DNA of 64,000 nt from Acidobacteriota bacterium. Its GTDB lineage: Bacteria > Acidobacteriota > Blastocatellia > HR10. The notes beneath the pieces are model-generated. The model had not been told where the DNA came from. It made no database searches and saw only the letters and a list, made by a program, of their open reading frames with translations. The number at the start of each line of letters is the position of its first letter. Position 1 is the first letter of the stretch. This document shows, piece by piece, positions 8,660 to 18,301 of this stretch. Both the position numbers and the translations under genes were made by a program. Location of the stretch: positions 101,464 to 165,463 of the forward strand of contig JAUQQC010000003.1 in NCBI GenBank assembly GCA_030550025.1, read 5' to 3'.

Positions 8660-10348
8660 TCACAGGATGAGATAATTCGGTCCACCCCCCCCTTCCGGGG
8701 GCACCCAGGTGATGATCTGATACGGGTCCATGATATCGCACGTCTTACAGTGGACGCAGTTGGAGGCGTTGATCTGCAGGCGCTTTCGCCCATCTGGGGT
8801 CGCGATCATCTCATAGACATTGGCGGGGCAGAAGCGCTCGCATGGATTGCCGTATTCGACCACGCATCGCGTATGGCAGATATCAAAATCGGCGATCCGG
8901 AGGTGGCAGGGCTGATCCTCCTCATGAGAGGTCCCGGAGTAATACACATCGGTGAGCTTATCGAAGGTCAAGACACCATCGGGCTTCCATTCCAGCGGCG
9001 GGCATCCCGCCTCCCGTTCTCGGTGACATTCCGCCAGCTTCCGCATGCGCTCGTGTCCAGCGACGGTCGGGAGAGGATCGCGCCATCCCCGCCCTTTCGT
9101 CAGCATCTGCAGCCCCACGTGAAAGAGGCCCGGCCACAGACCTCGCTCCATCGCTTGGTGAAAATTCCGAGCGCGATATAGCTCGTCGTGAAGCCAACTG
9201 GCTCGAATCAGCTCCTCATATCGGGCCAGCTGCCGCTCCGAGAAATCATCTCGTCGCAAGGCCTCGTAGATGGCTTCGGCAGCCAGCATCCCCGACTTCA
9301 TGGCCAGGTGAATCCCTTTCAGCCGTTGAGCGTTCAGAAATCCGGCGCTATCGCCGATCAACAACGCCCCACTCACATACGGCTTGGGGATCGAATAATA
9401 CCCCCCTTCTGGCAGGGCTTTCGCTCCGTATCGAACGAGCTTCCCTCCACGCAGGATGCGCGCGATCGCCGGATGCATTTTGAACTGCTGGAAGAGCCGA
9501 TGCGGATCCAGACACGGATCCTCATAGCTCAATCCCACGACCAGTCCCACGCTCACGAGCCGTTCCGCTCCAGCGTAGAGGAATCCGCCTCCAAAAGTTC
9601 GGGAATCCAGCGGATACCCGAGCGTGTGTATGACCGTCCCGGGCGCGATGCGTTCCGACTCGACCTCCCACAACTCCTTGATCCCCAAGGAGTAAACTTG
9701 GGGATGCCTCCCCGCCTGCAGGTGGAACCGCTCAATGAGGACCTTCGCCAAAGATCCTCGGACGCCCTCCCCCAGGACCGTCACCTTCGCGCGGATTTCA
9801 ACCCCTGGCTCGTAATTCCCCTTGGGCTTGCCGTTTCGATCCACCCCGCGATCGCCCGTTCGCACACCCACGACCGCTCCGTCTTCAATGAGCAATTCCG
9901 CGCCGGGGAATTCCGGGAAGATGTCCACGCCCACGGGCTCAGCCAACGTCGCTAACCACCGGACGAATTGGCCGAGCGAGATGATGTAATTCCCGTGATT
10001 GCGCAGCGACGGGGGGATGATAGGAGCTGCGAGCTTTCGGTTCGGCGTGAGGAACCAGACGTGATCCTCGACGACTGGCATTGAAAGCGGCGCTCCTCGA
10101 TCGAGGAAATCGGGAACCAGCTCCCGAAGCGCGCGAGGATCAAGAACGGCTCCCGAGAGGATGTGCGCCCCAACCTCTCGTCCCTTTTCGATCACGGCGA
10201 TGCTGACTTCCAATCGCCGCTCGCGAAGCTCTCCAGCTTCGACGCGCTCATTATGCCGCCGAATGAGATGGGCCAGATGCAATGCCCCGCTCAAGCTCGC
10301 CGGACCGGCTCCCACAAACAGCACGTCGAACTCGATGCGTTCCCCCAT
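8660..10348 (-). CDS. electron-transfer flavoprotein:quinone oxidoreductase
   Basis: ETF-QO passes electrons from ETF to the quinone pool and works at the inner face of the cytoplasmic membrane. The FAD motif VLFVGAGPASLSGALHLA is at residues 9-26. GDSAGFLNAQRLKGIHLAMKSG marks the second flavin segment near 330-350. The C-terminal ferredoxin region holds CHTRCVVEYGNPCERFCP and ASNCVHCKTCDIMDP, which supplies the four cysteines for one 4Fe-4S cluster. Length 562 matches the family. The start ATG at 10348 is preceded by GGAAGGAGGGGGAGG. The ETF subunits are not in the window. It is separated from thiD by 123 bp. Confidence 0.95.
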   Translation of the reverse strand: MGERIEFDVLFVGAGPASLSGALHLAHLIRRHNERVEAGELRERRLEVSIAVIEKGREVGAHILSGAVLDPRALRELVPDFLDRGAPLSMPVVEDHVWFLTPNRKLAAPIIPPSLRNHGNYIISLGQFVRWLATLAEPVGVDIFPEFPGAELLIEDGAVVGVRTGDRGVDRNGKPKGNYEPGVEIRAKVTVLGEGVRGSLAKVLIERFHLQAGRHPQVYSLGIKELWEVESERIAPGTVIHTLGYPLDSRTFGGGFLYAGAERLVSVGLVVGLSYEDPCLDPHRLFQQFKMHPAIARILRGGKLVRYGAKALPEGGYYSIPKPYVSGALLIGDSAGFLNAQRLKGIHLAMKSGMLAAEAIYEALRRDDFSERQLARYEELIRASWLHDELYRARNFHQAMERGLWPGLFHVGLQMLTKGRGWRDPLPTVAGHERMRKLAECHREREAGCPPLEWKPDGVLTFDKLTDVYYSGTSHEEDQPCHLRIADFDICHTRCVVEYGNPCERFCPANVYEMIATPDGRKRLQINASNCVHCKTCDIMDPYQIITWVPPEGGGGPNYLIL

Positions 10349-10475
10349 CGCCTCCCCCTCCTTCCGAAGGTGCGAGCGAAGATTCTAGCACAGCGTGCGG
10401 ACCCCGCGAAAAGACGTTGCGAAGAAGACTGCGGCCAGTCCGGCTCAGCCAATCCCCAATCGGACGAGGAAGGGG

Positions 10476-11612
10476 CTACGGCGCAACGGAGAACTTATAG
10501 ACGGTCGTCGTCTGGTAGCGCGCGCCCTTTCGGAGGATGACGGAAGGAAAGTGCGGCTTATTGGGAGAGTCAGGGAAGTGCTGCGGCTCCAGGCAGAAGC
10601 CATACCGATGGCGATAGACCCTCCCCTCTTTCCCCGTGATCGTCCCATCGAGGAAATTCCCAGAATAGAATTGCAGGCCAGGCTCTGTCGTCCACACCTC
10701 CAGCACGCGCCCCGAGTTTGGTTCAACGACGCGGGCAGCCAGACGCAGCGCTCCCGGCGGGCCAGCCAACACCCAGTTGTGATCATATCCGCGACCAAAG
10801 CGCAGTTGCTCATCGGGCTCTTCAATCCGCGCCCCGATCGGCGTCAGCTGGGTGAAATCAAACGGCGTTCCGCGCACGAAGCGAATCTCCCCCGTCGGGA
10901 TCAAATTCGCATCGATCGGCGTGAAGTAGTGCGCATTGATCTGCAGGAGATGATCGAGAATATCGCGACGCCCCTGGCCAGCGAGGTTGAAGTACGAATG
11001 ATGCGTGAGGTTAACGATCGTATCTCGATCCGTCGTGGCCGTATACTCGATCCGCAGCTCGTTCTCCTCCGTCAACAGATAGGTCACCGTGACGGAGAGG
11101 TTCCCCGGATACCCCTCTTCTCCATCTCGACTTACATAGCTGAGCCGCACGCCGACGCCTCTTGCCGATCTCACCGGACGCGCCTTCCAAACGACCTTGT
11201 CGAATCCCTTTTGCCCGCCGTGCAGATGATTCTGTCCCTCGTTGAGTGTGAGCTGATATGAAACGCCATTCAGGACGAACCGCCCTCCGGCAATGCGGTT
11301 CGCATATCGGCCGATGATGGCCCCGAAGTAGGGATGTCCCTTCAGGTAGTCCTCCAGGCGATCGAACCCGAGCACCACATCATCGAATTGCCCTTGCCGG
11401 TCGGGGACGCGGAGGGAGACGACGATCCCTCCATAGTTCGTGAGCCGCACCTCCATGCCCTTAGTATTGGTGAGCGTATACAGCTCCACGATTTCCCCAT
11501 CCGGCGTCCTCCCGAAGACTTCCTTCCTCATGGTGGACTCTCTCCGATCCGCTTGACTCACCGGTCCTCCGATGAAGAGAAGGAGCAACAATACGTGAGC
11601 ACGCATCGCCAT
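10476..11612 (-). CDS. galM: secreted aldose 1-epimerase
   Basis: Aldose epimerase interconverts alpha and beta anomers of free sugars. The chain has a clear signal peptide (MAMRAHVLLLLLFIGGPVSQA). Family motifs follow: TNYGGIVVSLRVPD, GRYANRI, NHLHGGQKGFD, and the catalytic-site LTHHSYFNLAG near residue 210. EPQHFPDSPN lies toward the C-terminus. I chose ATG at 11612 because GGGGGG sits directly upstream; the frame stays open farther but without a start signal. 378 residues. A periplasmic epimerase immediately downstream of two arabinofuranosidases (44 bp from GH127) suggests it prepares released arabinose for transport. That last step is an inference. Confidence 0.93.
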   Translation of the reverse strand: MAMRAHVLLLLLFIGGPVSQADRRESTMRKEVFGRTPDGEIVELYTLTNTKGMEVRLTNYGGIVVSLRVPDRQGQFDDVVLGFDRLEDYLKGHPYFGAIIGRYANRIAGGRFVLNGVSYQLTLNEGQNHLHGGQKGFDKVVWKARPVRSARGVGVRLSYVSRDGEEGYPGNLSVTVTYLLTEENELRIEYTATTDRDTIVNLTHHSYFNLAGQGRRDILDHLLQINAHYFTPIDANLIPTGEIRFVRGTPFDFTQLTPIGARIEEPDEQLRFGRGYDHNWVLAGPPGALRLAARVVEPNSGRVLEVWTTEPGLQFYSGNFLDGTITGKEGRVYRHRYGFCLEPQHFPDSPNKPHFPSVILRKGARYQTTTVYKFSVAP

Positions 11613-11656
11613 CCCCCCGATGACCTTGGCTTGCCAATGATGGCTTCCCCACAGGC

Positions 11657-14074
11657 TCAATAGACCCGCCACTCGTGAATTCCGGCGCAGAAGCTCTCTT
11701 GCGCTTGCACGACGATTCTCAACCCATCGGTGACCACCGGCTCGAAGGTCGTACGATTGTAGCGATCTCTCTCGCGCCCATAACCGCTCGGGTTTCTCAC
11801 CGGCTTCCACTCCCCATTCTCCCGATAGAAGAGTTGCCAAGCTTTCGGAACGCGACATTCGCCGATGCCGGTATCATCATACCAATAGACCTCGACGGCG
11901 GAGACGCGCGTCGGGGCCTCGAAATCATACTGCACCCATTCGGTCGTTCCCTTCCGCGGCCACCAGTGGAGATACCGATTCGAGCGATCGGCGGAATGGC
12001 GCGGCTCGCGCTGGTCATTGAGCGCCTGGGGATCCCCTCCGGAGGAGCTGGCCTTCGCGCGGAAGGCGATCGTCGGACACGGCAAGGGACGCGCCGCCGA
12101 TTCCACGCGAGCGATCCAGACGGCCATCTCCCCACGCCCTCGGTGCGCCCACGCATAGTATGGAATCGCCGTGAAGGGGACGCGTTCCCTCTGGATCTTC
12201 CCCGCAGCATCAACGCATCGAAGTCCAACAGCGGTCCCGCGGATGACTTGGATTCCTCCCAACTGATCTGCCTGGAATTCCGCGCGAAGGTGCTCCTCAT
12301 CCGGCAGGACCAAATTCGTGACGCTCCTTCCTGGGACATCAGGCCACTCCAGGCAATAGACGATTGGCCCTCGCTGCAGAGCTACCTTCCCGACGTTATC
12401 CGTGACCTGCGGATGGCTCACCACGCGTCGGACCGGCATGGGCAAAAGCAGCTTCACCACGTCCCCTTTCTGCCATCGTCGCCGGATGACCGCATATCCT
12501 CGTTGCACGGTATAGGCAAAGGGGCGCCCGTTCACCCAAAGAGCGGGCCGCTCCCGAACGGTCTCGGTGAAACGATAGAGATCGCTCGGTACGGCCTCAT
12601 GGCGCGCCCAACCAGGGATACGCAAGAGCACGGTGAAGGCATGACCGGGACGCTCCGGTTCGAGCGTGAGCGTCACCTCGCCTCGCCAGGGATAGTCCGT
12701 ATCTTGTTTGATGACGACCGTCTGAGCGGCCGTGCGCACGGTCGCGCGGCTGGCTATGAAGAGATTAACGTAGAGCCGATCTCCTTGGTGCGCATAGGCC
12801 AACCCGGGCACCTGGAACAAGAACCGCGCGATGTTGGGCGGACAGCAAGCGACGGCGAACCACGGGCTTCGTGCATGGCGACCGTCCGACTCCAGAGGGT
12901 TGGGATAGAAAAAGGCCCTTCCATCAAGGGAGATGCCGGAGAGCAGCCCATTGTAGAGGACGCGCTCCAGCACATCCACATACCTGCCGTCTCCGGACAG
13001 AAGGAACATCCGATGATTCCACAGAGCGAAGGCGACGGCAGCACACGTCTCGCAATAAGCCACCAGGTTCGGCAGCTCATAGGGTGCTCCGAACCCCTCA
13101 TGACCACCGGCTGCTCCAATCCCTCCGGTCACGTACATCTTCCGCCCGACGACATCTGCCCACAGACGATCCAAGGCCCGAGCGTAAGCCGGATCGCCCA
13201 GCAGCGCCACGACGTCTGCCATCGCCATGTACATGTAGAGCGCACGAACGGCATGCCCGACGGCTTCTTCTTGCTCGGTGACCGGCTTATGGTCCTGGCT
13301 GTACGTCCCATAGAGCCGACGACCATGAGCGCGCCCCCGCTCCTGGAGGAAGAACCTCGCCAGGCGAAGATACCGTTCATCCCGGGTCACTCGATAGAGT
13401 CTGATCAATCCGATCTCAACCTCCTGATGTCCGGGGACGTCACGCTTCTTGTCTGGCCCGAACACGCGATCCAAGAGATCAGCGCTCTTCAGAGCGATCT
13501 CCAGAAGCGAGCGCTTCCCCGTCGCCTGATAATGCGCGACGGCCGCCTCAAAGAGATGTCCTAAGCAGTACAGTTCATGGCTGGATCCCAACCTCGACCA
13601 ACGCTCCGGTCCCACCGAGGCGGCGAACCGATAGTTCGGCGCCATCGTCCGACGCGGCGTGAAGAGGTATCCGTCGGGCTCTTGAGCTGCCGCGATCCTC
13701 GCGATGAGATCGTCCAAATACCGCTCCAGCTCGGGATCGGGATGGGACATCAAGCTATAGGAAGCCGCCTCGACGGATTTGTAGACATCCGAATCATTGA
13801 ACCACCATCCCTCGAAGTGCCCCTCCATCTTTCCGGCCGCCTTGAGGAAGTTGTTCACCCGCCCCGTCACTTCGCACTGTCGCAGGATGTGCGGCACGGT
13901 CGCCCTGCGATTGGTCTCTAAACGCGTCTGCCAAAATCCGGGTTCAAGCCGAACGTCGGTGAACGGAACGGCGGTGACGGGGTAATCGTTCCAGGACGTC
14001 CACATAGAGGGACCAGAGGACGGTGGCCAGACGGATGCCCCCATCAGCAGGAAGACAAGCCCAATACGAATCAT
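11657..14074 (-). CDS. GH127-family beta-L-arabinofuranosidase (DUF1680 type)
   Basis: Family members remove beta-L-arabinofuranose from arabino-oligosaccharides. A signal peptide (MIRIGLVFLLMGASVWP) is followed by the six-hairpin barrel starting at VPFTDVRLEPGFW. The metal/catalytic residues known from the Bifidobacterium enzyme are visible: the ETC of YCETCAAVA (zinc Glu and Cys) and the CC of AVACCPPNIAR, where the first Cys is the nucleophile. The last 130 residues look like a discoidin-type carbohydrate-binding module (EPRHSADRSNRYLHWWPRKG, then QEWRVY-like end). 805 residues. ATG at 14074 follows GGGAGGGAGCT. It sits between GH51 and galM on one strand, which supports arabinose release. 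Confidence 0.92.
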   Translation of the reverse strand: MIRIGLVFLLMGASVWPPSSGPSMWTSWNDYPVTAVPFTDVRLEPGFWQTRLETNRRATVPHILRQCEVTGRVNNFLKAAGKMEGHFEGWWFNDSDVYKSVEAASYSLMSHPDPELERYLDDLIARIAAAQEPDGYLFTPRRTMAPNYRFAASVGPERWSRLGSSHELYCLGHLFEAAVAHYQATGKRSLLEIALKSADLLDRVFGPDKKRDVPGHQEVEIGLIRLYRVTRDERYLRLARFFLQERGRAHGRRLYGTYSQDHKPVTEQEEAVGHAVRALYMYMAMADVVALLGDPAYARALDRLWADVVGRKMYVTGGIGAAGGHEGFGAPYELPNLVAYCETCAAVAFALWNHRMFLLSGDGRYVDVLERVLYNGLLSGISLDGRAFFYPNPLESDGRHARSPWFAVACCPPNIARFLFQVPGLAYAHQGDRLYVNLFIASRATVRTAAQTVVIKQDTDYPWRGEVTLTLEPERPGHAFTVLLRIPGWARHEAVPSDLYRFTETVRERPALWVNGRPFAYTVQRGYAVIRRRWQKGDVVKLLLPMPVRRVVSHPQVTDNVGKVALQRGPIVYCLEWPDVPGRSVTNLVLPDEEHLRAEFQADQLGGIQVIRGTAVGLRCVDAAGKIQRERVPFTAIPYYAWAHRGRGEMAVWIARVESAARPLPCPTIAFRAKASSSGGDPQALNDQREPRHSADRSNRYLHWWPRKGTTEWVQYDFEAPTRVSAVEVYWYDDTGIGECRVPKAWQLFYRENGEWKPVRNPSGYGRERDRYNRTTFEPVVTDGLRIVVQAQESFCAGIHEWRVY

Positions 14075-14127
14075 AGCTCCCTCCCTCACTGCCGATCGTC
14101 CGCCAAGCCAAGGCCAGCCCGTGCGGC

Positions 14128-15792
14128 TCACGAGAGGACCAAGCGCAGTTTCGTGACCGAGGCCGGTGGGAACGAATAGACCAAAACGGGAGCACGAATC
14201 GGGACCTCCTCCTCTCGCGGGACGACGGCGAAGGGATTCTCGAACGTATTGCACTCTTGGACGCGGCGCGCCGTGAGGATCGTCGCGCGCGCTGAAGCGA
14301 TCGTGGCCCCCCGAACGAGGACTTCGGTCACGCGCGCCTCCGACAGATGTGGATTGGTCACCGTGAGCGTCACGCTGTTCCCCTTCACCGAAGCCGATCC
14401 ATTGAGCCCCCAGAACAGTTGCGGCCGATTCGTCCGATCGGTCCAGCTCACGCGCGGCGTCGAGAAGATCGTTCGCACGGCCTGCCCATCTTGGTGATCG
14501 GCGTACATGGCGAAGACATAATAGGTCGGCGTTCGGACGAACTTATCCTCGTGCGCCAGAAAGAGCGAATGGAGGCAATTGATGAGCTGCGCGACGTTGG
14601 CCATCCCCACCTTATCGGCGTGCCGATTGAAGGTGTCCAACGTCAATCCGGCGAGCACGGCATCGCGGAGCGTGGACTGCTGACCGAAGAGGTGCGTCGG
14701 ATGGATGTTCGTCGTCATGCGGTACCACGCGCCCCATTCGTCCACAACGAGCCGGACGCGACGTTCCCGATCGCTCTCCCCCATCACCTGCCAATGCGCC
14801 ATGATGAGCGATTCCATGCGATCCGCACTTTGCAGAAGCTCATACCATCCGGTGGCGTCATAGTTGATGGCCTCTCCGCCGGAGAAGCTCGAATAGTGAT
14901 GCAGCGCCCATCCCCAAAGCCGATCGAAGGCGCGGCGCTCGGCGATCTTCAGGAAGAACCGGCGCGTCCATTCGAGGTCTCGTCCGCTCGGTCCCGCCGC
15001 AATGAAGCGCAGCCCGACGCCATAGTCAGGTACCGCCCACGTTGTGAAGCGGCGGAATTCCATCGCATACTCTTCCGGCGTGAAATTCCCGCCGCATCCC
15101 CAAGACTCATTCCCCACCCCCCAGTAGCGGACGTTGAACGGCTCTCGATCCCCATTCGCTTCGCGGATCTCCGCCCATGTGGTGCTACCCGGCGGAGAAT
15201 TGCAGTACTCGATCCATTGATGGAAGACGCTCGCGGGCAACGTGCGCACGTTCGCGGCGATGTAAGGCTGAGCGCCGATCAAGCGGCAGAAGCGGATGAA
15301 CTCATGCGTGCCGAAGTGATTGGGCTCATACTTCTGCGGGACGATCCCTACCTCGCGCCATTCGCGATTATCTACCCAGAAGTTCGTCCGGCGCGGACGC
15401 TTCGCCCGTGGCCCAATCCCATCGCGCCAATCATAGGCATCGGCGAAGCACCCACCCGGCCAGCGCAAGACCCCAGGTTTGATCTCTCGCATCGCGTCCA
15501 CGAGCGCCTTGCGGATGCCTCCGATGTTAGGAATCTTCGAGTCCTCTCCAACCCATACCCCATCGTAGATCACTCCTCCAAGATGCTCGATGAAATGCCC
15601 GTAGATCTCCGGAGCGATCCGCCCGATCGGCTCGTTCAGCAAAATCTCGATCCGAGAATCTGCGGCCTGAGGCGCGCTCCACAGGGACGCGGCATGAGGC
15701 CACGCGCGCGTCAGTGCTAACGTCGCCCCCGCCGCGACCGTTGACTCCAAGAACGCACGACGCGTATATCGTCCCCGCTTCGTCTTCTCCAT
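14128..15792 (-). CDS. Tat-exported GH51 alpha-L-arabinofuranosidase
   Basis: The enzyme hydrolyses terminal alpha-L-arabinofuranosyl bonds of arabinan or arabinoxylan. It starts with a twin-arginine signal (TRRAFLESTVAAGATLAL). The catalytic domain follows with IYGHFIEHLGG, VLRWPGGCFADAYDWRDGIG, the acid/base GVGNESWGCGG near residue 230, and the nucleophile VVDEWGAWYR near residue 355. The C-terminal beta-sandwich ends at residue 554. All these positions fit GH51, normally about 500 residues plus signal. It starts at the ATG at 15792. Upstream on the same strand is a receptor fragment (80 bp); downstream GH127 follows 53 bp away, consistent with one unit. Confidence 0.94.
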   Translation of the reverse strand: MEKTKRGRYTRRAFLESTVAAGATLALTRAWPHAASLWSAPQAADSRIEILLNEPIGRIAPEIYGHFIEHLGGVIYDGVWVGEDSKIPNIGGIRKALVDAMREIKPGVLRWPGGCFADAYDWRDGIGPRAKRPRRTNFWVDNREWREVGIVPQKYEPNHFGTHEFIRFCRLIGAQPYIAANVRTLPASVFHQWIEYCNSPPGSTTWAEIREANGDREPFNVRYWGVGNESWGCGGNFTPEEYAMEFRRFTTWAVPDYGVGLRFIAAGPSGRDLEWTRRFFLKIAERRAFDRLWGWALHHYSSFSGGEAINYDATGWYELLQSADRMESLIMAHWQVMGESDRERRVRLVVDEWGAWYRMTTNIHPTHLFGQQSTLRDAVLAGLTLDTFNRHADKVGMANVAQLINCLHSLFLAHEDKFVRTPTYYVFAMYADHQDGQAVRTIFSTPRVSWTDRTNRPQLFWGLNGSASVKGNSVTLTVTNPHLSEARVTEVLVRGATIASARATILTARRVQECNTFENPFAVVPREEEVPIRAPVLVYSFPPASVTKLRLVLS

Positions 15793-15871
15793 AGCGCGTG
15801 GTGTCTACGCTTCTTGAAGGAAGATAGGGACGGGGGCGTCTTCTGAAACGCCTCCCGCCCCCCTCCGCGCG

Positions 15872-16960
15872 TCAGAACAGGATCTTCAAAGCGAGCTGGA
15901 TGTCACGCGGATCTCCCGCGCTGGTAGAGCGCCCAAAGAGCGGGCTGTTCAAATCCGCCACCGGCGTCCCCAGGTTCACGCGGTTGAAGGCGTTGAAGAA
16001 TTCGGCGCGGAACTGGATGCTCGCCGTCTCCGTCACTCGGAAGTTCTTGAACAACGACAAATCCGTGCTGGCATACCATGGGCCGCGGAACGTGTTCCGG
16101 CCGAGGTTCCCCAACGTCCCCGGAGCCGGCAGCGGAAAGTCGGCCACGGTGAAGATCCCCCGCAAGAAGTCGCTGCGGCTCAAATCGCGCTTGGTATTCC
16201 CCCAACTTGGCGTGTTGGGGCGGTCGCCCGTCTGCCCATCCGCATTGAAATCTCCGCGCGGATAGGCCGCCCCATGAAAGACGCTGAAGGGCGCTCCCGA
16301 TTGGATCTGCACGATCGCATTGAGTTGCCATCCGCCAAGGATATGCCGCACCACCGGTCGCTCTCGCCAGAACGGGATCTCCCAGATGGCGTTGATCGAG
16401 AGCTTCTTTCCACGATGGAAGCCCGTGACCGAACGATCCAGATCACGCCGCGTCACTTCCATCGCGGCTCCCGGCGTCTCCAGAACTTTCCCAAAGGTGA
16501 ACGCTGTTTGGAAGGCGAATCCCTGGCTATAACGCCGGCTCACCTGAATGGTGCCACCATGGAAGCTCGAACTGGCGGCCGTCTCACCGAGGCTGATGAT
16601 GCCAAAACTCGGATTCAACCGATCCAGCCGGCCATCGAGCAAGTCTCCGGCGAAGCGGTTGTAATTCTCTCCGCCCGGCCCATCGCCCGTGTGCAGATGC
16701 CGTCCCACGGAGCCGATATAGTTGATCTCCGCGACCAATCCACCGGGCAACTCGCGCTGAATGCCCAGGAACCAATTCTGCGCATAGGGCGTCGTGAGGT
16801 TGGGATCCACGACGCGCAGGTTCACCCGCGTGCCCCGAATCCCCCCGCGCTCGTCCAAACCGCGCGCGAGCGCCGGATTCGGCGGATACTTCGGCCCCAA
16901 TGTGTATACGATTGGCGGAGCTCCTGGAGTGCGAACATCCGTCGAAGCCGCCGCGAATCG
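15872..16960 (-). pseudogene. C-terminal fragment of an Oar-like TonB-dependent receptor
   Basis: Only the last third of an outer-membrane receptor is present. The readable part begins in frame with GAPPIVYTLGPKYPPNPAL and goes through TPYAQNWFLGIQRELPG, the barrel strands, LSLFKNFRVTETASIQFRAE and FFNAFNRVNLGTP to a C-terminal phenylalanine, as in the intact receptor at 32608-36381. There is no signal peptide, no regulatory domain and no plug, so it cannot work alone. Its upstream end runs straight into a truncated GH31 gene at about 16960, in a different frame. I infer a deletion of roughly 3 kb that removed the 3' part of one gene and the 5' part of the next, or an assembly join. Confidence 0.8.
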
Positions 16961-18246
16961 TAGACATCGCCCGACCAGAGAAAGGCGGCATATCGCTGCA
17001 TGCCGGCGTGCCCGTTCCGATGCAAGGCGTATGGACGCGCGTTAGGGCGATCCATCTGCGGCCCTTCCCAATAGAGGCGATGGCGCACAAGGCGCGACAC
17101 GCGATCGAGCGGATCGCCTTCGTCCACCCACCATCCGTCCACGCCCATGGCGAACACGCGCCGGTGCAGGTTCCAATAGCATCCCGCCTCTTCCTCGTCG
17201 AATCGCGCCAGCTCGCACCCGTCCCGCGCCGTTCCCCGCAAGGCGCGCGAGAGGATGACGACGTGCAGGACAATGCGAAAGTTCATCTCATGCAGCTCGC
17301 GGATCATGCGTTCGGGATCGGGAAACACCGACCGATTGAAGGAAAAAGAGCCGTTGGCCGTGTTCCAGCCCGACGGCGTGAATCCGGTTCCCAGATAGAT
17401 GAGCACATCGCAGGGCAGCTTCTTCTCCCGAAAGGTCCGGGCGACGGAGAGAACTTCGTCTCGACCGGCGAGCGTGCGGTGCGATTGCTGATACCCCAGG
17501 GCCCAAAGCGGAGGCATTTCGGGCAATCCCGTGAGGCGAGCGTATTCGGCCATGATCTCCATCGGCTCCGGCGTCCCGATGACGAAGAGATCGAGGGGAA
17601 GCGCCTCCTCCGGACGGCGCGGCTCGAACCGGCCCTCCGATGCCGTGAGATCGAAGATTCCCTCCGGCTGATGTACGAACATCGCCCATCCCGATGTCCC
17701 GATGAGCCAAGGAATCGGCACGCGCCCGCCGTGCGTGCGCAGGCGATACCCTCCCTGGCCGCTGCGCATGAGATCGCGCGATCCTCGGCGATCGAATTGC
17801 GGCCCTCCCTGTCCGAGACCGAGAACGGGTCCCTCCCCCTGGAGAAAACTCATCGCGCCGGTGCGCGGATCAAGCTGAAGTCGCTGGACGAGGCGTCCCT
17901 CGCGCGTCTCGATGTGAATCGTCAACGGATCCGGGGAGAGCCAAACGACAAGATCTCCCGACGGCACCCGCTGCGAGCTGCGAAGAGATCGCAGTCGCAG
18001 TGCCGGCTCTCCCCACCTCTCCCGAACGAGCGAACCGTCCTGCGGGATCGGCGCCGGACGATCGGCTTCGAGCGGCACCACGCTGAGGCGCACTGTGCGC
18101 GCGCTCACGGAGGAAACCACGAGCTCGACCGGTCGCCCCAGAATCCGAAGCTCCTCTTGAGCGCGACTCCCGCGAGCGCCGAAAAGCATCCCGGCCGCCG
18201 TCGCGCCCACCCCCTTCAACACTTCGCGTCGAGTGACCTCCACCAT
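16822..18246 (-). pseudogene. GH31-family glycosidase, C-terminally truncated
   Basis: GH31 enzymes are retaining alpha-glycosidases or alpha-xylosidases. The start is ATG at 18246 behind AGGGGGTG and gives a Tat signal (TRREVLKGVGATAAGMLFG). The N-terminal beta domain follows, then the barrel: PPLWALGYQQSH, the nucleophile region GVDGWWVDEGDPL near residue 370, and the start of the acid/base region at FLWSGDV (residues 422-428, ending at 16963). After that the sequence stops matching GH31 and reads out of frame through receptor DNA for 46 more codons to a stop at 16822. Roughly 200-300 C-terminal residues, including part of the barrel, are missing, so activity is unlikely. Confidence 0.82.
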
Positions 18247-18301
18247 ATTCACCCCCTGGCTCGGATGCACCTCCGGAATACGCGCGAGGGAACCCATTCG
18301 C

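Noticed and set aside
10382-10387. TAGAAT as a -10 for the ETF-quinone oxidoreductase gene
   Set aside because: No acceptable -35 lies 16-18 bp upstream, so a promoter cannot be supported.
11675-13564. 629-codon plus-strand frame opposite GH127
   Set aside because: Antisense shadow of a gene with clear catalytic motifs; no start signal and no recognisable domain.
15831-15856. GC-rich hairpin after the receptor fragment
   Set aside because: Stem is imperfect and no T-run follows in the direction of transcription.
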